A stretch of DNA of 64,000 bases from Cytophagales bacterium UBA2561. Lineage in GTDB: Bacteria > Bacteroidota > Bacteroidia > Cytophagales > Thermoflexibacteraceae. The stretch covers positions 727,222-791,221 of the forward strand of contig DDLX01000028.1 of assembly GCA_002340355.1 (NCBI GenBank), read 5' to 3'. A program made the position numbers and the translations under genes. Below the pieces are notes generated by a model. The model worked only from the letters and a program-made list of their open reading frames with translations. It did not search any database and was not told the origin of the DNA. Numbering within the stretch: position 1 is the first letter of the stretch; every line of letters begins with the position of its first letter. This document shows positions 59,997-64,000 of this stretch, piece by piece.

Positions 59997-61064
59997 ATGC
60001 TAAAATTCAGTTATTTCAAACGAACTCTTCAATTTCGATTTCAAGCAGGCACTTCACGAGGAGTTTTAACCCAACACCCCATTTATATTCTTAAAGTTTT
60101 TGATTCGGAAAATCCAGCAATTTATGGGTTAGGTGAAGCTAGTCCACTAAAAGGATTAAGTATTGATGACCATCCTGATTTTGAAAAATATGTTAAGCGA
60201 GTTTGCCAGAGTTTCACAGAAAAAAAGTTTAAAAATAGAAAAGAAATCACTTCTTTAATTTTAGACAAATTCACTAAAAAATTACCCGCATTACGATTTG
60301 GTTTAGAAACTGCTCTTTTGGATTTGAAAAACGGAGGAAAACGAATTTTGTTCCCTAATGATTTTCGGCTCAAGAATCAACCTATTCCTATTAATGGACT
60401 AATTTGGATGGGAGCAGAAGAATTTATGCAACGCCAAATTGAACAAAAATTGGAAGATGGATTTTCATGTATCAAAATGAAAATTGGGGCAATTGATTTC
60501 GAAACAGAATTAAAATTATTACAAAATATTCGAGCTAAATTTTCAGCTGATAAAATTACGTTGCGAGTCGATGCTAATGGTGCATTTACGCCCTCTGAAG
60601 CACTTAATAAGTTGAAAAAATTAGCTGAATTTGACTTACATTCGATTGAACAACCTATTCAAGCGGGACAACTTTTAGCACTTAAAAACTTATGTAAAAA
60701 TACACCTTTACCAATTGCTTTGGACGAAGAATTGATTGGCATTGAAACATCCGAAGAGATGCAAGAGTTATTAGAATATATTGAGCCTCAGTTCATTATA
60801 TTAAAACCAACGTTGGTAGGTGGTTTGGAAAAATCCCGTCAATGGATAGAGTTAGCCGAATCATTAAATATTGGTTGGTGGATGACTTCTGCTCTTGAAT
60901 CAAATATTGGACTGAATGCAATTAGCCAGTTTACGGCTGAATTTTCTCCAACTCTGCCACAGGGTTTAGGAACAGGACAACTTTATGAAAATAATTATGA
61001 GTCACCTTTGATGGTCAAAAACGGGCAAATTTGGTACGATTTAATGAAAAAATGGAAATTATAA
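59997..61064 (+). CDS. menC: o-Succinylbenzoate synthase-like enolase-superfamily enzyme
   Basis: Probable step of menaquinone synthesis: dehydrates SHCHC to o-succinylbenzoate. The 355-aa protein has the enolase-superfamily barrel with K160-M-K162, metal ligands D192 (RVDANG), E218 (IEQP) and D243 (ALDEEL), and K270 in LKPTLVGG. The last motif, together with SALESNIGLNAISQ and GLGTGQLY, points to the OSBS group rather than to dipeptide epimerases. No other men genes are nearby, so the assignment rests on these motifs. Confidence 0.83.
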   Translation: MLKFSYFKRTLQFRFQAGTSRGVLTQHPIYILKVFDSENPAIYGLGEASPLKGLSIDDHPDFEKYVKRVCQSFTEKKFKNRKEITSLILDKFTKKLPALRFGLETALLDLKNGGKRILFPNDFRLKNQPIPINGLIWMGAEEFMQRQIEQKLEDGFSCIKMKIGAIDFETELKLLQNIRAKFSADKITLRVDANGAFTPSEALNKLKKLAEFDLHSIEQPIQAGQLLALKNLCKNTPLPIALDEELIGIETSEEMQELLEYIEPQFIILKPTLVGGLEKSRQWIELAESLNIGWWMTSALESNIGLNAISQFTAEFSPTLPQGLGTGQLYENNYESPLMVKNGQIWYDLMKKWKL

Positions 61065-61148
61065 AGTAATAAATAGTATGTATTGATTCGTAGCGATTTC
61101 TCAAACATACACACTATTAACTTATTTACAAATTATCTTATCAATATG

Positions 61149-62360
61149 TTATTTTGCTAATTTTTTAATTAATCGCTCAATATAGGGTTTCATGTCATCT
61201 TCAGTATTGATTTTTAATGCAATCTCAGCATATTTTTGAGCTTCTTCAAGTTGTTGCTTATGCCATAAAACGTGAGCCATCGTAATATTAGTAACTACAT
61301 TACTCTCTAATTTTAACGCTCGATACGCCCAATTGTGTGCTATTTCAATGTTTTCTTTAAACTCTTTATTCTCAGCTAGTTCGAAGGCTCGTTTGGCAAG
61401 TTCCTGCCAATCATTTGCATGATACTTTTCTACCCAATTTTTAAGGATTTGGAAATATTTTTCAGTGTCTTTGTTGTAATTGTAATAAAATAAATCAATG
61501 AAATTAAAATAATAATTATCTTCATATTCTTTGCTTTGAACGCCTTCTAAAGCTTGAATGTATATCATTTTTAATTTTTGAAGTTTCGTTTTATCTTGTT
61601 GAATCGTAACTTGGGTCAATTCTTCTTCCAAAACGGTGAGCATATATTTGGTGAAATCTGTAGAATATTTTTGGAGAAATTTGTCCGTATTTTGGAGCAT
61701 ATACTGAAAGCCCTTGGCATCAATATCATGCACAAATAATTTGATAAGTTGCCAATTATAGTGTTTTTCCCAATCTTCAATTGCAATCTCATTTAAGTAT
61801 TGATTTGCAACTATTTCTGCTGTTTCGTAATGATTAGCTTGCATTAATGCTTGTAAGTATTGTGCCGTAATTTCCCGATTTTGTGGTGTTTCTTGATAGG
61901 CTTTTTGGAGTTTTTTAATGGCTTCGTCGGCTTGTGTCATGGCTAACATTGCCTTCCCGAAACGAAGTAAGTCATTTGGTTCAGTTGCTCCAGTTTGATG
62001 TCCAATAATTTCGCCATTGGGTGCAAAAAAATATAAAGTAGGGAAGACTTCTACACCAATTTGATGGACTAATTCTAGTTCATCTTGTTCAGCATTAATA
62101 CGAAATGAAATGAAGTTTTGATTATAATATTCTGCCACTTTCGAATCGGTAAATACCTTCGTTTTCATATACTGGCAAGGTGCACCCCAAGAAGTGTAAA
62201 AATTGACAAAAATGGGTTTATTTTCTTGTTGAGCTTTTAGCAGAATTTCTTTCCAATTCCCTTCTAAAAATTGAACTTGTGTCGCATTCAGGAAATGTGA
62301 GATTCCCCAAAAAACAAGAACAAAAAGAAAACGACTTGAAAGACAGGCAAAATATTTCAT
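61149..62360 (-). CDS. Exported thioredoxin-fold protein with TPR-like C-terminus, first active-site Cys missing
   Basis: The 403-aa protein has a signal peptide (residues 1-26), a thioredoxin domain (about 27-140) and a long helical region with TPR-like repeats (about 150-400). The active site reads FVNFYTSWGAPCQYM: the usual W-C-x-x-C has glycine instead of the first, attacking cysteine, so a normal dithiol reaction is not possible. Codon GGT is one base from the cysteine codon TGT. Thioredoxin-fold features such as FPTLYFFAPNGEIIG remain. It could act as a monothiol, bind a partner, or be a decaying gene. It is convergent to the menC-like gene. Confidence 0.82.
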   Translation of the reverse strand: MKYFACLSSRFLFVLVFWGISHFLNATQVQFLEGNWKEILLKAQQENKPIFVNFYTSWGAPCQYMKTKVFTDSKVAEYYNQNFISFRINAEQDELELVHQIGVEVFPTLYFFAPNGEIIGHQTGATEPNDLLRFGKAMLAMTQADEAIKKLQKAYQETPQNREITAQYLQALMQANHYETAEIVANQYLNEIAIEDWEKHYNWQLIKLFVHDIDAKGFQYMLQNTDKFLQKYSTDFTKYMLTVLEEELTQVTIQQDKTKLQKLKMIYIQALEGVQSKEYEDNYYFNFIDLFYYNYNKDTEKYFQILKNWVEKYHANDWQELAKRAFELAENKEFKENIEIAHNWAYRALKLESNVVTNITMAHVLWHKQQLEEAQKYAEIALKINTEDDMKPYIERLIKKLAK

Positions 62361-62792
62361 GATTTGACGGAATTAAGTGCTTTCCATAAATCATCACAAA
62401 ACCAATGCCCTTTTAATATTTTATGCCTTTAAAATAGCTCAAAGGTATTTTAAAGGCGGTAAGTGTCCAAATTTTATCGTCTAAATAAACTCAAAGTAAT
62501 ATCAAACAGTATAAATCAGTATCACCAACCAATTAGACAGAATCTCTTAAAATTTGGCGAAAATCGGATGTTATATAATATTGAAAATACGTTTTAATAA
62601 ACAGGCAGATAGCCTCGTAATTGACAAGGAAACAGTAATTTTGTATGGTGCATGAAATGACTATAAAAATTCATTATTAATAAATATATAAGTGTCTTAA
62701 AAAATGGACATAAAACAAATAGAAAACAAAACTTTTCTGCCAGAAATTCAATTTGGATAACGAAGACAATAAATCGAAAAGATCAATAAATT
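62361..62792. other. Intergenic region before the DUF29-like gene cluster
   Basis: These 432 bp hold no ORF longer than 11 codons that I can support. There is an 11-bp exact inverted repeat (GCCTTTAAAAT/ATTTTAAAGGC, 62425-62457) and a TAnnTTTG match, TAATTTTG, at 62636-62643 that could be the -7 box of the DUF29-like genes, 150 bp upstream. Confidence 0.45.
62425..62457. repeat. 11-bp inverted repeat, possible stem-loop
   Basis: Arms at 62425-62435 and 62447-62457 are exact complements around an 11-nt loop. It lies between two divergent genes and has no T-run after it. Use unknown. Confidence 0.45.
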
Positions 62793-63254
62793 ATGACAAC
62801 AGAAGAATGGGAAAGAATTATCATTACTTCACATTATATGGCAGGTGTGAAAATTCAAAATTATCTGAAAAAAGGAGATGTTCAGGAAGCTCAGAAAGGG
62901 TTAGAGTTGCTTTTGAGACATCAAAAAGATTGGCAACAAATGGAATTAGAATGGAAACTTCGAGATTTGATGTTTCATATTTTGATGGGAATGTTAGTAC
63001 CTCAAAAACGAACTGTCAAATGGAGTATTCAATTGGATAATTTACGTACAGAAATCGAAAATCATCGCTATGAAATTCCAATCATGGACGATAATTATGT
63101 CAAAAGTATTTGGCAAAAAGTGTTTCATGATGCCAAAGAAAACGCTGAAATCATGTTAAATAAATCTTTGAAAATCAATTTATTAACATGGCATGAGGTT
63201 TTTGAAGAAGAATATTCATACCGAACAAAAAAGCAAAGAACAACAGCACGATGA
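62793..63254 (+). CDS. DUF29-like protein, copy 1
   Basis: The 153-aa helical protein resembles DUF29 family proteins of unknown function, which are common in cyanobacteria and also found elsewhere. The pattern is WERIIITSHYMAGVKIQNYL at the start, the central LRDLMFHILMGMLVPQKRTVKW in place of the typical LLxHLLKxxxQPxRRSxSW, then DDNYVKSIWQKVFHDAKENAE and a final LTWHEVFEEEY. The stop overlaps the start of the next gene by 4 bp (ATGA). The third gene of the cluster is a clear paralogue. Confidence 0.65.
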   Translation: MTTEEWERIIITSHYMAGVKIQNYLKKGDVQEAQKGLELLLRHQKDWQQMELEWKLRDLMFHILMGMLVPQKRTVKWSIQLDNLRTEIENHRYEIPIMDDNYVKSIWQKVFHDAKENAEIMLNKSLKINLLTWHEVFEEEYSYRTKKQRTTAR

Positions 63255-63580
63255 ATGACCGCAAAGCCTTGTGGAGTCAGTTGCAAAGATTGATGATGCA
63301 CATTCTAAAATTTATGATTCAACCCCTAAAACGTTCCCGAAGTTGGGTGCTTTCCATAAAAAGCGCGCGAAAAGAAATCAATGGAATTTTAGCTCGAAGA
63401 CCAAGCCTAAAAAATACTATTTTAGAAATTTGGGCTGTTGTTTTCAAGAAAGCCAAACGAGAAGCTGAAAAAGAAACTGGAGAAAATTGCGACATTGAAG
63501 AACTCGACTGGGATACAACTTTCAATCAGAAATTTGATTTAGATGATGACCCAGATAATGATGATAAACCCAAAAAATAA
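63251..63580 (+). CDS. DUF29-like protein, copy 2, without the N-terminal part
   Basis: This 109-aa product is the closest of the three to the DUF29 consensus: ALWSQLQRLMMHILKFMIQP, then KRSRSW, SARKEINGILARRPSLKN and a tail with LDWDTTFNQKF. It begins where the central helix starts, so the usual 40-residue N-terminal part is absent, and the region that could code for it is the end of copy 1. The end is very acidic (DDDPDNDD). Translational coupling with copy 1 suggests that the two chains form one complex. Confidence 0.65.
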   Translation: MNDRKALWSQLQRLMMHILKFMIQPLKRSRSWVLSIKSARKEINGILARRPSLKNTILEIWAVVFKKAKREAEKETGENCDIEELDWDTTFNQKFDLDDDPDNDDKPKK

Positions 63581-63609
63581 TTTTATAAATATTTAAAAGC
63601 CAAGAAAAT

Positions 63610-64000
63610 ATGACTGATTTACAATGGGAAGAAGTGATTACAACTTCGTATTATTTGGCAACTGTCGAAATTAAAAAAAAGATGGAAGCAGGCAAAAATG
63701 AAGAAGCCTATCACGGTTTAAATCAATTGATTGCTTACCAAAAAAAAAGTGAACAACGAGAAGTTTTATGGAAATTGCGGGATTTGATGACACACGTGTT
63801 GTTAGGAATTTCTGTACCTCAAAAACGAACACTAAAATGGAATCTTGAGCTGTTTCAGATGCGAAATGAGTTTGAAGATAACCGAGAAGATGTAGATTTT
63901 TTGGATGATAATTATATCAAAAGTATTTGGAATCGTGCTTTTCAAATTGCAAAGGAAAATGTAGAAATTTTGGCAAATAAAACTCTGGAAATCAATTTAA
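63610..64000 (+). CDS. DUF29-like protein, copy 3 (cut by window end)
   Basis: The first 130 codons of a paralogue of copy 1. WEEVITTSYYLATVEIKKKM, LRDLMTHVLLGISVPQKRTLKW and DDNYIKSIWNRAFQIAKENVEIL match copy 1 region for region. The stop codon is beyond the window. It begins 30 bp after copy 2. Confidence 0.65.
   Translation, partial: MTDLQWEEVITTSYYLATVEIKKKMEAGKNEEAYHGLNQLIAYQKKSEQREVLWKLRDLMTHVLLGISVPQKRTLKWNLELFQMRNEFEDNREDVDFLDDNYIKSIWNRAFQIAKENVEILANKTLEINL

Noticed and set aside
62753..63040. 95-codon plus-strand frame overlapping the first DUF29-like gene
   Set aside because: Out of frame with the recognisable DUF29-like protein and with no resemblance to its paralogues.
62378..63361. 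Shared 14-base string GTGCTTTCCATAAA at about 62377 and 63349 as a transposition scar
   Set aside because: The second copy encodes part of the DUF29-like protein, flanks do not match and one 14-base match in AT-rich DNA is weak evidence.
1..64000. CRISPR array
   Set aside because: No regularly spaced direct repeats of 24-40 bp were seen; the repeats in the window are gene duplications and protein-repeat coding sequence.

Overview
The window is chromosomal DNA from a low-GC member of the Bacteroidota, most likely of the order Cytophagales. The reasons are: two proteins ending in the gliding-motility-type (type IX secretion, type B) C-terminal domain; a PorP/SprF and a PorE-like OmpA protein next to one of them; promoter-like TAnnTTTG elements and few Shine-Dalgarno sequences; a type III glutamine synthetase; a split transketolase; and the secreted protein that Bacteroidota genomes label 'asparagine synthetase B'. 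I cannot name the species from sequence alone. I found no rRNA, tRNA or CRISPR array.

Layout. 1-7.8 kb is core: the start of an Hsp20 gene with two palindromes upstream, adk, a Maf pyrophosphatase, divergent type III and type II glutamine synthetases, pheS and an MltD-like transglycosylase. 7.8-14.1 kb is accessory: a restriction-modification operon (TdeIII-like nuclease, SPPY-type methyltransferase, C5-cytosine methyltransferase). Next to it lie two tandem copies of a module made of two Xre-like regulators and one divergent small acidic ORF, and then a 136-bp MITE-like element. 14.2-26.1 kb holds a class III aminotransferase and a secretion/surface cluster: a 2170-aa HYR-repeat protein, PorP/SprF and a PorE-like protein. 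26.1-31.4 kb has a 38-aa MetS-like membrane peptide, fructose-6-phosphate aldolase, split transketolase, a cyclophilin lipoprotein, ribosomal protein L31 type B and a DinB-like protein.

31.5-46.9 kb holds an STN/LA_2272-repeat surface protein, folE, a polytopic membrane protein coupled to an FkbM-like protein, type 2 isopentenyl-diphosphate isomerase, a 1779-residue fusion of an SLC12-like cation-chloride transporter to a P-loop ATPase, a family 2 glycosyltransferase and tilS. 47-58.2 kb is mostly exported proteins: the GATase-like 'AsnB' protein, a subtilase, a PKD/beta-propeller type IX substrate, a small barrel-like protein and a GH3/serine-hydrolase lipoprotein. 58.3-64 kb carries dtd, a MazG-like pyrophosphohydrolase, a menC-like enolase-superfamily enzyme, a thioredoxin-fold protein without its first active-site cysteine, and three DUF29-like genes in a row, the last cut by the window end.

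The two most interesting loci are the duplicated regulator/small-ORF module beside the restriction system (11.95-13.9 kb) and the transporter-ATPase fusion (39.1-44.4 kb). Everything here comes from reading the sequence. Family names are recognised from motifs and overall resemblance, not from database searches.
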